A DNA stretch of 64,000 bases, from NCBI GenBank assembly GCA_965242785.1, contig CBDETA010000003.1, positions 696,082 through 760,081 of the forward strand, given 5' to 3'. Of this stretch, positions 22,871 through 31,251 are shown in pieces. Position numbers and translations under genes: made by a program. The notes under the pieces are model-generated. The model made no database searches, was not told the DNA's origin, and saw nothing but the letters and a program-made list of their open reading frames with translations. This stretch comes from Maricaulis sp965242785. GTDB taxonomy: Bacteria; Pseudomonadota; Alphaproteobacteria; Caulobacterales; Maricaulaceae. Positions within the stretch are counted from its first letter, which is position 1. The number at the start of each line of letters is the position of its first letter.

Positions 22871-23251
22871 ATGGACTATTTTGACATCAACAACTTCATG
22901 CCGCACGGCATGTGTTTCCTCTGGCGTCCTGAGCTCGTGGGCATGCATGTGATCGCCGATCTGGCCATCGCCTTTGCCTATTTCTCCATCCCCATCACGA
23001 TTGTGGTCTTCCTCAAGCGTTTGAATAGGCCGGTACCGTTTCGCTGGGCGTTCATCATGTTTGGCGTCTTCATCTTGTGCTGCGGCATCAACCACGTGAT
23101 GAACATCATCGTGCTCTGGTACCCGCTCTATTATCTGGAAGCCATGCTGAAACTGCTGACGGCCGCGGCCTCGGTCGCGACCGCCGTGCTGATGTTGCCG
23201 CTGCTCCCGGTGCTGATCGACCGTTTCACCCGAATTGGTACGGCCGAGTAA
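22871..23251 (+). CDS. Free-standing ethylene-receptor-type membrane domain
   Basis: A 126-residue protein with three transmembrane helices that closely follows the ethylene-binding domain of plant ETR1. HVIADLAIAFAYFSIP corresponds to the first helix with its conserved Asp (Asp30). FRWAFIMFGVFILCCGINHV corresponds to the second, keeping the Cys-x3-His copper-binding pair (Cys71, His75). LEAMLKLLTAAASVATAVLM is the third. No kinase or GAF domain is fused; the frame ends after the third helix. The histidine kinase follows 10 bp later. The start at MDYFD has GGAG close by; a GTG 21 bases upstream is possible. The ligand here is untested. Confidence 0.82.
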   Translation: MDYFDINNFMPHGMCFLWRPELVGMHVIADLAIAFAYFSIPITIVVFLKRLNRPVPFRWAFIMFGVFILCCGINHVMNIIVLWYPLYYLEAMLKLLTAAASVATAVLMLPLLPVLIDRFTRIGTAE

Positions 23252-23261
23252 TGGCGGTGCG

Positions 23262-24917
23262 ATGAAACGAAGTCAGGACAGTCTGGCAGATCACACGCGC
23301 GCCGAACAGCGGTACGAGACGCTGGTCGGCTTGCTGGCGGCCTATCGAACGCCGGTTACGATCATCCTGTTCGGCCTGTTTCTGTCCCTGACCCTTTTCT
23401 TTGTCACGCTGGTCGGCCACAGCCACGACAAGCAGCGCGAATTCGTGGCCCAGAGCGCGGCATCGGCAGCGCACATGGAGACGGCTCTTCTGGCCCTGAC
23501 GCACGAGCTGGAGGAACTGGCCCGGGCCCTGGAAGCCGGCATCGGCGAGTCCGTCGCGTTTGAAATCTTTGCGCCGGGACACACCGGCATCAACAATGCC
23601 ATCGGCATCCTCCACGCCAGCGGGCGCTCGACAGCGAGCCACCCCGACATCGCCCTTGAGGTCCGCCTAAGCCTGCACGCTCCTGACTCAGGGCCCGACC
23701 GCATCGAGGCGCCGATCATCGTGCGCCTGCCTGAACAGGGCCCGGCTGGCCTGCACCTGGCGCTGGTACGGCCGCTGACCGACCAATCGGGCAATCTTGT
23801 CTTCATGGCCACGACGCTGGAACAGGTGCTGGCGCGAGGTGATGACGGGCTGTCCACGGCGTGGGCCATTGCGCGCCTGAATGGCGCACCACCGGAAATT
23901 CTGTCCCCCGCGCCCCTTCAGGCCGGGTCCGGTCCGCTCGCACCCACAGTCCAAAGCCTGCTTGACACGGCGCCCTTCCAATTCGTTTGGCAGGGAAGGG
24001 ATGCCTTTGCGGGTCTGACCGTCATCTATCTGCCGCGTCGCAGTTTCCTGCTCAGCATCGGTGCCCTGCCCTGGATGGTTCTGGGCTTCGGCCTGTTTGC
24101 CACCATGGCCATTGGGGCCCTGGCCCTGAAGGATGCGCGGCGGGCCACGGATATCAGCCGGGAAGTGGAGCTGAAGACCGCCGAACTGAAGCGCAGCCAC
24201 GATATCATCGCCGCCAAGAACCAGGAGCTCGCCCGATTTGCTGCGCATGCCTCCCATGATCTGCAGGCCCCGCTGCGTGCCATGCAGGGCATGTCATCGC
24301 GACTGGTCGAGCGAACGCCGGATCTGGACGACCGGTCCCGGGACATGCTGACGCGCATCCATCGCGGTGCCGAGCGGGCCCAGCGACTGGTTCAGGACCT
24401 GCTGAGCTACACGCAGGCCGACGCATCGCGCGCACGGCCGGAACCCATGAACCCCGCGGACATTATCCAGGAAATTGAAGAGGCCCTTGCGGTCCCGATC
24501 GAGGAATCCGGAGCGACGCTTCACTGGAAGGTGGACGGGCAGATCCAGGCCGATCGCTTCCTGTTGACCCGCGCCCTGCACAACCTGATTTCAAATGCGA
24601 TCAAGTACCGCGACAAGCGACAACCCGTCATCGAGATCACACTGGATTGCGATCAGGCCGGCTGCACTTTCACGGTCGCCGACAACGGAATCGGCATCAA
24701 GCCGGAGTATCATGAGCGGATTTTCAACGTTTTCGAACGGTTGCACAGCTCCGACCAGTATGAAGGCAGCGGTATCGGCCTGGCCTTGTGCAAGCGGGTG
24801 GCCGACTTGCATGAAGGCCGTATCTGGGTGGAATCCGAACCGGATGTCGGCAGCCGCTTCCACCTTTTCCTGCCTCATGCCCCGGCTCTGCCGCCCAGCG
24901 CTGCCAACAGCGCCTGA
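23262..24917 (+). CDS. Sensor histidine kinase paired with the ethylene-binding-domain protein
   Basis: A 551-residue membrane kinase. Helix one is about residues 30-52, a periplasmic sensor region covers 53-262, and helix two about 263-289. A coiled linker (EVELKTAELKRSHDIIAAKN) leads to the HisKA domain with phospho-acceptor His332 in HASHDLQAPLRAM. The HATPase domain has LHNLISNAIKYRD (N box), VADNGIGIKPEYHERIF (G1) and EGSGIGLALCKRVADLHEGR (G2). There is no receiver domain. The H box resembles that of bacteriophytochrome-type kinases. Its upstream partner gene probably supplies a second sensing module. The cognate response regulator is not in the neighbourhood. Confidence 0.9.
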   Translation: MKRSQDSLADHTRAEQRYETLVGLLAAYRTPVTIILFGLFLSLTLFFVTLVGHSHDKQREFVAQSAASAAHMETALLALTHELEELARALEAGIGESVAFEIFAPGHTGINNAIGILHASGRSTASHPDIALEVRLSLHAPDSGPDRIEAPIIVRLPEQGPAGLHLALVRPLTDQSGNLVFMATTLEQVLARGDDGLSTAWAIARLNGAPPEILSPAPLQAGSGPLAPTVQSLLDTAPFQFVWQGRDAFAGLTVIYLPRRSFLLSIGALPWMVLGFGLFATMAIGALALKDARRATDISREVELKTAELKRSHDIIAAKNQELARFAAHASHDLQAPLRAMQGMSSRLVERTPDLDDRSRDMLTRIHRGAERAQRLVQDLLSYTQADASRARPEPMNPADIIQEIEEALAVPIEESGATLHWKVDGQIQADRFLLTRALHNLISNAIKYRDKRQPVIEITLDCDQAGCTFTVADNGIGIKPEYHERIFNVFERLHSSDQYEGSGIGLALCKRVADLHEGRIWVESEPDVGSRFHLFLPHAPALPPSAANSA

Positions 24918-24967
24918 TCCGCAGCCGCCCCGATGACCTGAAGCGTCGAGGGGCGTATACGGACGCC

Positions 24968-25891
24968 ATGCCCCGTTATCTCATCGCCGCTCTCTACCGA
25001 TTCACCCCCCTCACCGCCGATTCTGCCCTGCAGGACCGGCTGAAACAACTGTGCGAACAGCATGCCGTGTTCGGGACCTTGCTGCTGGCACCGGAAGGGC
25101 TCAACGGCACGCTGGCGGGGCCGGAGGACGGACTGCGGGCTGTGCTGGCAGATCTGCGCAAATTACCCGGCTGCGCCGAGCTGGAACACAAGGAGAGCTG
25201 GGCAGACGAACAGCCCTTCCTGCGGCTGAAAGTCCGGCTCAAGCGCGAGATCGTCACCATGGGCGTGGAGGGCATCGATCCCAACGCCATCGTCGGCACC
25301 TATGTCGAACCGGTAGACTGGAATGCCCTGATCACGGCGCCGGACGTGGTCACGATCGATACACGCAATGACTATGAGGTCCGCATCGGACAGTTTGCCG
25401 GTGCCGTGGACCCGCAGACCACCAGCTTTCGGGAGTTTCCCGACTGGTTCCGGCAGTTTCGCCAGTCCCACCCCGAGGCCAAGATCGCGATGTACTGCAC
25501 CGGCGGCATCCGATGCGAAAAGGCGACCGCCTTCGCCAAGGCAGCCGGGGTGGAAGATGTCTTTCACCTGAAGGGCGGGATCCTGAAGTATCTCGAACAC
25601 GTCCCGGAGACGGAAAGCCTCTGGCAGGGCGAGTGCTTTGTGTTCGACCGGCGGGTCTCGGTCACGCACGGACTGCAGACCGGCCGCCACACGCTTTGCC
25701 ATGCCTGCCGCGAGCCGCTGGGTCCGGAACACCTCAAATCGCCCCTCTTCGTGGAAGGTGAAAGCTGTCCCTTCTGCCACGAGGCGAGAACCGAGGAGCA
25801 GCGCCAGCGTTATGCCGAGCGCCATCGCCAGGAAAGCCTGGCCGAAGCGCGCGGCGAGCGCCATGTCGGTCGTCGGACATCCGATCCGTGA
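24968..25891 (+). CDS. trhO: tRNA uridine-34 hydroxylase, rhodanese family
   Basis: A 307-residue protein of the YceA/TrhO type, which hydroxylates U34 in the anticodon wobble position. FGTLLLAPEGLNGTLAG marks the N-terminal acylphosphatase-like domain. The rhodanese domain has TIDTRNDYEVRIGQFAGAVD and the catalytic loop MYCTGGIRCEKA. The C-terminus carries HTLCHACREPL ... CPFCHEARTEEQ, two cysteine pairs as in the family. It overlaps the GST gene by 4 nt (GTGA). Confidence 0.93.
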   Translation: MPRYLIAALYRFTPLTADSALQDRLKQLCEQHAVFGTLLLAPEGLNGTLAGPEDGLRAVLADLRKLPGCAELEHKESWADEQPFLRLKVRLKREIVTMGVEGIDPNAIVGTYVEPVDWNALITAPDVVTIDTRNDYEVRIGQFAGAVDPQTTSFREFPDWFRQFRQSHPEAKIAMYCTGGIRCEKATAFAKAAGVEDVFHLKGGILKYLEHVPETESLWQGECFVFDRRVSVTHGLQTGRHTLCHACREPLGPEHLKSPLFVEGESCPFCHEARTEEQRQRYAERHRQESLAEARGERHVGRRTSDP

Positions 25892-26508
25892 GCCCGGTAC
25901 GGCCCATCCTCTACTCCTTCCGGCGCTGCCCCTACGCGATGCGGGCCCGCCTTGCCCTGCATGTCAGCGGGCAGGCCGTCGAGCACCGGGAAATCCTGTT
26001 GCGCGACAAGCCGCAGGCGATGCTGGATGCCTCACCCAAGGGCACCGTTCCCGTTCTGGTCCTGCCGGACGGCCGGGTTCTTGACGAGAGCCTGGACATC
26101 ATGCGCTGGGCGCTGGGCCGGAATGACCCCGAAGACTGGCTGGCGGACTGTGCACAAGGCCAGACCCTGATCGCTGCCTGCGATGGTCCGTTCAAGCACC
26201 ATCTTGATCGCTACAAATACGCCAGCCGGTATGACAATGCCGACGCCGAGCAGCATCGCACCAAGGCGTGTGACTTCCTGGATGAGCTGAACCAGCGCCT
26301 GGCCGATCATGCCAACCTGCACGGTGACAGCATGCGCCTGGCCGACGCCGCGATCTTTCCCTTCGTGCGCCAGTTCGCCATGACCGACCGGGACTGGTTC
26401 GACGCACAACCCCTTGCCGGGGTCCGGGCCTGGCTCGATCGCCATCTGGCCGGCCCGCGCTTTGCCGCGATCATGACCAAGCATCCGCTCTGGAACAGCC
26501 CGTCCTGA
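25888..26508 (+). CDS. Glutathione S-transferase-like protein
   Basis: A 206-residue protein. The N-terminal thioredoxin fold has YSFRRCPYAMRARLALHVSG, with the CPYAMR active-site-like motif, then SPKGTVPVLVLPDGRVLDES. The helical C-terminal domain includes LADAAIFPFVRQFA. It resembles the YibF/omega-type GSTs, in which the cysteine may form mixed disulfides. The start is a GTG overlapping the trhO stop, so the two are coupled. Confidence 0.85.
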   Translation: MSPVRPILYSFRRCPYAMRARLALHVSGQAVEHREILLRDKPQAMLDASPKGTVPVLVLPDGRVLDESLDIMRWALGRNDPEDWLADCAQGQTLIAACDGPFKHHLDRYKYASRYDNADAEQHRTKACDFLDELNQRLADHANLHGDSMRLADAAIFPFVRQFAMTDRDWFDAQPLAGVRAWLDRHLAGPRFAAIMTKHPLWNSPS

Positions 26509-26703
26509 TCCCGTCCGGCGCCGGACATGGTGGCGTTCGCGCAACACTTGCGTCGCAATGACAAAATGCGGTCATCGCGGGACTGTCATCGAACAGCAAT
26601 ATCCGCTAACGGAGCGATCGACACCCATTGTGCAGCTGCAGCATCACGCCAATTTCTTGCTGTCGCCCACAATATCTTTTGGTCGGCTTCGAAAGATACT
26701 CCC

Positions 26704-28929
26704 ATGAAAAATCCCCTTTCTGCAAAAAAGACGCTGTCTTTTGCCGGTGTTAGCGCGATTGCGCTGAGCGCCGCACTCGCTTCTCCCGCCCTGGCGCAAA
26801 CCGAAGGCCAATCGGCTTCCGGTTCGACCGTGGAAACGATCATCGTCACCACGACCCGCCGTGAGGAAAACATCCAGGACATCGCCAATTCGGTGACCGC
26901 CGAATCCGGCGCCGAGCTGGCGCCCTATACCGAGGGCGGAGCCGACATCCTCGCGCTGTCCGCGCGCATTCCCAGCCTCTATGCGGAAAGCTCCAACGGC
27001 CGCGTCGCGCCGCGCTTCTACATCCGCGGTCTGGGCAATACGGATTTCGACCTTGCCGCGTCCCAGCCGGTGTCGGTGATCATGGATGATGTGGTGATGG
27101 AAAACGTCATCCTGAAATCCTTCCCGCTGTTCGATATCCGCCAGGTGGAAATCGCCCGCGGCCCGCAAGGCACGCTGTTCGGCCGCAACACGACGGCCGG
27201 TACGATCAAGTTTGACAGCGTCCGCCCCAGCCACGAGACCGACGGCTATTTCGAAGTGTCCGCCGGCACGCTGGGCACGATGAATTTTGAAGGTGCCATC
27301 GGCGGTTCGCTGGTCGAGGACGTGATCGCGACCCGTATCTCGGTGATGACCCAGAACCGTGAGGACTGGATCGACAACGGGTTCACCGGCGAGCAAAACG
27401 CCATGGGCGGCCACGAGGAATGGGCCGGCCGCGCGCAGGTCCTCTTCACGCCGACCGAGTATTTCGAGGCCCTGCTGAACGTGCACGCCCGTTCGCTGAC
27501 CGGTACGTCGGCGATCTTCCGCGCCAACATCATCGGCCCGGGCAACAACAATCTGAACGGCAATTTCGATCGCGACCGCGTCTTCTTCGACAGCACGTTC
27601 AACAACCCGCAGGCCTATGACAGCTGGGGCACCAGCGCGACGATCAACTATCACCTCGATGATCTGACGCTGACCTCCATCACCGCCATCGAGAATGCCG
27701 AGGGCTACAGCCTGGGTGATATCGACGGCGGCAATATGGTCACCGGTCCGGGCTTCATCCCCTTCCCGTCGGAAACCCAGGACGGCATCGATTCTCTGGA
27801 CCAGTTCACCCAGGAATTCCGTCTCGCCTCCGACGACAACCAGGCGACCACCTGGCAGGTCGGTGCCTACTGGTTCGACAGCCAGTTCGACATCACCACG
27901 GTCGGCCCGAACGGCGGTTTCCCGCCGTCCACCACCGTGCGTCACAAGAACCAGCTGTGGTCCGTGTTCGGTCAGGTCAGCCACCAGGCAACGGATCGCC
28001 TGGAGCTGTCCGGCGGCGTGCGCTTCACCAATGACGCCAAGCTGATGACCGGCATTGTCACCAACTTCCCGATTGCGGTCTATGAAGTCGAAGACGAGCA
28101 GATCAGCTGGGACTTGTCGGCCTATTATGATCTGGATGACAATCAGGCGGTCTTTGCCCGCGTTGCCCGCGGCTTCCGCGGCCCGTCGATCCAGGCCCGT
28201 GACGTCGCCTTCTTCAATCCGCCGTCGATTGCCGACAGCGAAACCTCGATCTCCTACGAGATCGGCTACAAGTCCGAGCCGCTGAACGGCCGCGCCCGCT
28301 TCAACGCCACGGCCTTCTACTACGAGGTTGACGACCTGCAGCTGTCCGCCGTTGGCGGCGCCGGCAATCTGGTCCAGCTGGTCAATGCCGATCGCGGCGT
28401 GGGCTATGGTTTCGAGATCGACAGCGAGCTGTTCGTGACCGACAACCTGTTCATCACCGCCGGTTTCTCCTGGAACGAGACCGAGCTGCAGGACAGCGAT
28501 CTGGAAGTTGGCGTGTGCGCCCAGTGCACCGTGCTGGATCCGGATGCCGACTTTGACGGCTTCCACGAAGTCGACGGCAATCCCTTCCCGCAGGCGCCGG
28601 ACATGATCCTGTCCTTCACCGCCCGCTACTCGATCCCCGCCGGCAATGGCGGCGAGTGGTTTGCCTATACCGACTGGTTCTACCAGGGCCACACCAACCT
28701 CTTCCTGTACGAGTCCGAGGAATTCTACTCCGAGGGCAATTTCGAGGGTGGCCTGCGTCTGGGCTATGCCGGCACCAGCCAGGCAGGCCGCGAGTACGAA
28801 GCCGCGCTGTTCGTGCGCAACATCACGGACGAGGAAAATCTCGTCGGCGGCATCGACTTCAACAACAATACCGGCTTCGTCAACGAGCCGCGCATCATCG
28901 GCGTGTCCTTCCGCTCGACCCTGAACTAG
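26704..28929 (+). CDS. TonB-dependent outer-membrane receptor
   Basis: A 741-residue receptor. A signal peptide (ISAIALSAALASPALAQ-type, cleaved after ALA) is followed by a TonB box-like TIIVTTTRREENIQDIAN and a plug domain ending in IARGPQGTLFGRNTTAGTIK. The rest is a beta-barrel with typical alternating aromatic strands, ending PRIIGVSFRSTLN with the usual penultimate pattern. This subfamily is abundant in Caulobacterales and sphingomonads. The substrate is unknown. The 195-bp region before it (26509-26703) shows no clear operator. A strong terminator follows. Confidence 0.9.
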   Translation: MKNPLSAKKTLSFAGVSAIALSAALASPALAQTEGQSASGSTVETIIVTTTRREENIQDIANSVTAESGAELAPYTEGGADILALSARIPSLYAESSNGRVAPRFYIRGLGNTDFDLAASQPVSVIMDDVVMENVILKSFPLFDIRQVEIARGPQGTLFGRNTTAGTIKFDSVRPSHETDGYFEVSAGTLGTMNFEGAIGGSLVEDVIATRISVMTQNREDWIDNGFTGEQNAMGGHEEWAGRAQVLFTPTEYFEALLNVHARSLTGTSAIFRANIIGPGNNNLNGNFDRDRVFFDSTFNNPQAYDSWGTSATINYHLDDLTLTSITAIENAEGYSLGDIDGGNMVTGPGFIPFPSETQDGIDSLDQFTQEFRLASDDNQATTWQVGAYWFDSQFDITTVGPNGGFPPSTTVRHKNQLWSVFGQVSHQATDRLELSGGVRFTNDAKLMTGIVTNFPIAVYEVEDEQISWDLSAYYDLDDNQAVFARVARGFRGPSIQARDVAFFNPPSIADSETSISYEIGYKSEPLNGRARFNATAFYYEVDDLQLSAVGGAGNLVQLVNADRGVGYGFEIDSELFVTDNLFITAGFSWNETELQDSDLEVGVCAQCTVLDPDADFDGFHEVDGNPFPQAPDMILSFTARYSIPAGNGGEWFAYTDWFYQGHTNLFLYESEEFYSEGNFEGGLRLGYAGTSQAGREYEAALFVRNITDEENLVGGIDFNNNTGFVNEPRIIGVSFRSTLN

Positions 28930-28986
28930 TCGGCAGGCCGGCAGCGCCGCCCAAGGCGACGCGCAAATAATGCTGATAAAACAAGA

Positions 28987-29018
28987 GCCCCGGGCGATGT
29001 CTTCGCCTGGGGCTTTTT
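28987..29018 (+). terminator. Intrinsic terminator of the TonB-receptor gene
   Basis: An 11-bp GC stem with one G-T wobble (28987-28997 with 29003-29013) followed by TTTTT (29014-29018), 57 bp after the stop. The remaining gap to 29267 is AT-richer and holds a second hairpin at 29214-29240; no gene is seen in it. Confidence 0.85.
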
Positions 29019-29213
29019 GTACGATCTGTCAGCAATGGAAAAAGGGTTAACGGATCACCCGTCCATGTCGAATCGGTTTTGTATTTTATTCGGTGCTTTT
29101 CCCGGCCAGGTTTGAGACAAGAATATTGTCAAGACGCCGGGTGTTCCCCCCCGCCCTGGCTCAGACCCGTAACCCGGCCCGCTTCCGCCGGCTTACGATC
29201 CCCCGAGTGACGG

Positions 29214-29240
29214 AAGGGTGCCTTTCCCCCAGGCACCCTT
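29214..29240. terminator. Hairpin between convergent genes
   Basis: A perfect 10-bp stem (AAGGGTGCCT, 29214-29223, with 29231-29240) and a 7-base loop, 27 bp beyond the stop of the amine-oxidase-like gene. A CTTTC tract follows on the plus strand. It could terminate transcription from either side. Confidence 0.5.
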
Positions 29241-29267
29241 CTTTCACATCCGGGCCTCTTGCAAACC

Positions 29268-31079
29268 CTATTCTGCCGGTTCCATCCGGGCCGCTTGCGC
29301 GGTCGGGCTGGACTTTCCACTGCCGCAGGCGCAGATCAGCGGATAGTCGGCGGTGTCGGCAATCGTGGGAATGCCCAGATAGTCGACCAGAACGGACTCG
29401 GCCGTACAGAACGCGCCCTCGACCCAGGCCTGGTCATTGGAGAAGGCCGAACCGACCAGATAGACCGGGCCGCTGTCTGCCCCGGCCAACAGCGCCGGCG
29501 CGCGGATCGCATTCATCACGTCGCAGATGTCATACTCTGCAGCCCAGGCGTGATAGCCGGCGCCGAACGGGTTGAGCCCCCAGTCCATGAAGACCGTTTC
29601 CAGGGGTTGCGGGATCTGCCAGGCGGCATCGGGATCATTATAGTGCACCTTCGCCAGCTGCAACAGCAGCATGCGGACCATGGCGTCCGGCGCCGGCCGT
29701 CCGCCTTCCAGAGGCTGCAGGTCCTCGCTGATGGGCAGGCTGCGACGCGTGTCGAGAGGCAATTCCATGCCGCGCCAGAAGCCGGCAAAGCGCATGTCGT
29801 CATAGGAGGCCAGCAGGCCATAGACCGGCGCCCCCTGCCCGGCCGGCGCGTTATTGCCGAAATAATAGATCTGGCGGAGCGGGATATCGGTGATCGTCGG
29901 CCCGAACACATTGCTGCTGCCTTGCGAGCTGACCAGTTTGGGCGGGTATTTGGCTGTCTCCCACCACGGGGTGTCGAAGAACATGGCCACCTTGTAGGAG
30001 GGTTGTTCGATGACGGCCTGGAGATAGTTCTGCACGCTCTGGGCGTTGAGGAAGTCCAGCTTGCCGGACATGTCCGCATAGCGCGTTGCGCGGGCGACCA
30101 GCTCGACCGCATGAGGTGGCATCGCCAGGAAGGCGTGGTCGGTCGACTGGGCCGCCGTGTCGGCATGATCGGGATCGCTGGCCGGTGCCGTGCAATAGGT
30201 CGGCACATCGTTTTCCAGCCAGATCGAGTGCAACCGTCGCCCCTGCGTCAGACTGAAGGTGATGCCGGCCCCGGCCGCGGCCGACTGGGCAGCCTGGAAC
30301 AGCGACACGAACAGGCTGGAATAGCCGGTCTTGAGCGTCTTGAACGCACCACCGGGCGCGAACTCGCCATTGTAGATCGCGGCATCGGCCGCATTCCAGT
30401 TGATGACGTTGGAGGAGTAGCCACCGGCATCGGCCGCATAGTTGAAGCCCTCATTGCCGGCCTGGTCGTAGAAGAAGTTCCAGTAGCCGATATTGGATAC
30501 GGTATCGCCGGCGGAGAACACGAAGGAGTTCGTGGTGTCGGGCAGCGTCCCGGAAGAATAGAACTGGCATTGCTCGGCCCGCGTCTGCGGGTTGGCACCG
30601 GATGTCATCAGCGCGGAAATGCTGGCGAAAAGGTCGTCAGCCGGCTTGGCATTATTGCCGGGCGTATTGTAGGGCGCGACAAAGCCGTTCACGCCCAGAT
30701 CGTCCTGATAGAAATTGACGCCGCGCAGATAGAAGGCCGGATTGTCCGTCGTCAGGAAGGGCACAACCTCGCTGTCGAGCCCGAGCGCCGCGATCGTCTT
30801 GGTGACCAGTTGATGGCCTTCGCCGGGATTGGATTCGGTCCATTCCAGATACCGCATCCCGCCGATCTCGATATAGGAATTGCCAGCATCGGACTGATAG
30901 TGATGCGTGCAGATCCGACCGGCCGGCAGGCGCGTGCCACCATCGCCCTGGGTGAAGCTGTACTGGCCCCATTCCACCAGCTCGATCGTGTCACCGACGC
31001 CCAGCTTGCCGCTGCTGGCCAGCCGCCAGGCCGTATAGAGACCACCCGGCCCCGCCCCGAAAATCGTGTATCGCGCCAC
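29268..31079 (-). CDS. FAD-dependent amine-oxidase-like flavoprotein
   Basis: A 603-residue protein. The N-terminal dinucleotide-binding loop YTIFGAGPGGLYTAWRL starts at residue 4, followed by RICTHHYQSDAGNSYIEIGG, where amino-acid oxidases contact the flavin and substrate. The C-terminus has GPVYLVGSAFSNDQAWVEGA, the FAD-binding block of flavin amine/L-amino-acid oxidases. The start is a GTG at 31079 with GGGAGG five bases upstream; a longer frame from 31127 lacks this. No signal peptide is seen. The substrate is unknown; production of hydrogen peroxide is possible for such enzymes. Confidence 0.78.
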   Translation of the reverse strand: MARYTIFGAGPGGLYTAWRLASSGKLGVGDTIELVEWGQYSFTQGDGGTRLPAGRICTHHYQSDAGNSYIEIGGMRYLEWTESNPGEGHQLVTKTIAALGLDSEVVPFLTTDNPAFYLRGVNFYQDDLGVNGFVAPYNTPGNNAKPADDLFASISALMTSGANPQTRAEQCQFYSSGTLPDTTNSFVFSAGDTVSNIGYWNFFYDQAGNEGFNYAADAGGYSSNVINWNAADAAIYNGEFAPGGAFKTLKTGYSSLFVSLFQAAQSAAAGAGITFSLTQGRRLHSIWLENDVPTYCTAPASDPDHADTAAQSTDHAFLAMPPHAVELVARATRYADMSGKLDFLNAQSVQNYLQAVIEQPSYKVAMFFDTPWWETAKYPPKLVSSQGSSNVFGPTITDIPLRQIYYFGNNAPAGQGAPVYGLLASYDDMRFAGFWRGMELPLDTRRSLPISEDLQPLEGGRPAPDAMVRMLLLQLAKVHYNDPDAAWQIPQPLETVFMDWGLNPFGAGYHAWAAEYDICDVMNAIRAPALLAGADSGPVYLVGSAFSNDQAWVEGAFCTAESVLVDYLGIPTIADTADYPLICACGSGKSSPTAQAARMEPAE

Positions 31080-31191
31080 TCTGACCTCCCGAACCGGCCG
31101 GCCGACCCTGACACCCAGGCTCGCCACCAGACGCCGCGCCCGTTCAGGTTGTTTTCCAGGGTGGTGAAAGTCAAATCACTTTCATCGGCCC

Positions 31192-31225
31192 AATAAGAAA
31201 CCCCCGGACCAATCGGTCCGGGGGT
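31192..31225 (-). terminator. Intrinsic terminator of the propeller-amidohydrolase gene
   Basis: On the minus strand a perfect 11-bp stem (31225-31215 with 31210-31200) and a 4-base loop are followed by TTTCTTATT. It lies 26 bp after the stop of the 1076-residue gene. Confidence 0.85.
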
Positions 31226-31251
31226 CCTAATCAAGCAAGGTCCTGAGCGTG

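Noticed and set aside
26580..26610. Possible Pho box (CTGTCAT followed by a half-site 11 bp later) before the TonB receptor
   Set aside because: Only the first half matches well; the second half agrees at 4 of 7 bases.
26644..28692. 682-codon minus-strand open frame
   Set aside because: Shadow of the TonB-dependent receptor gene; no motif and no ribosome site.
29259..31196. 645-codon plus-strand open frame
   Set aside because: Antisense to the amine-oxidase-like gene, which has a conserved FAD-binding motif and a clear ribosome site.
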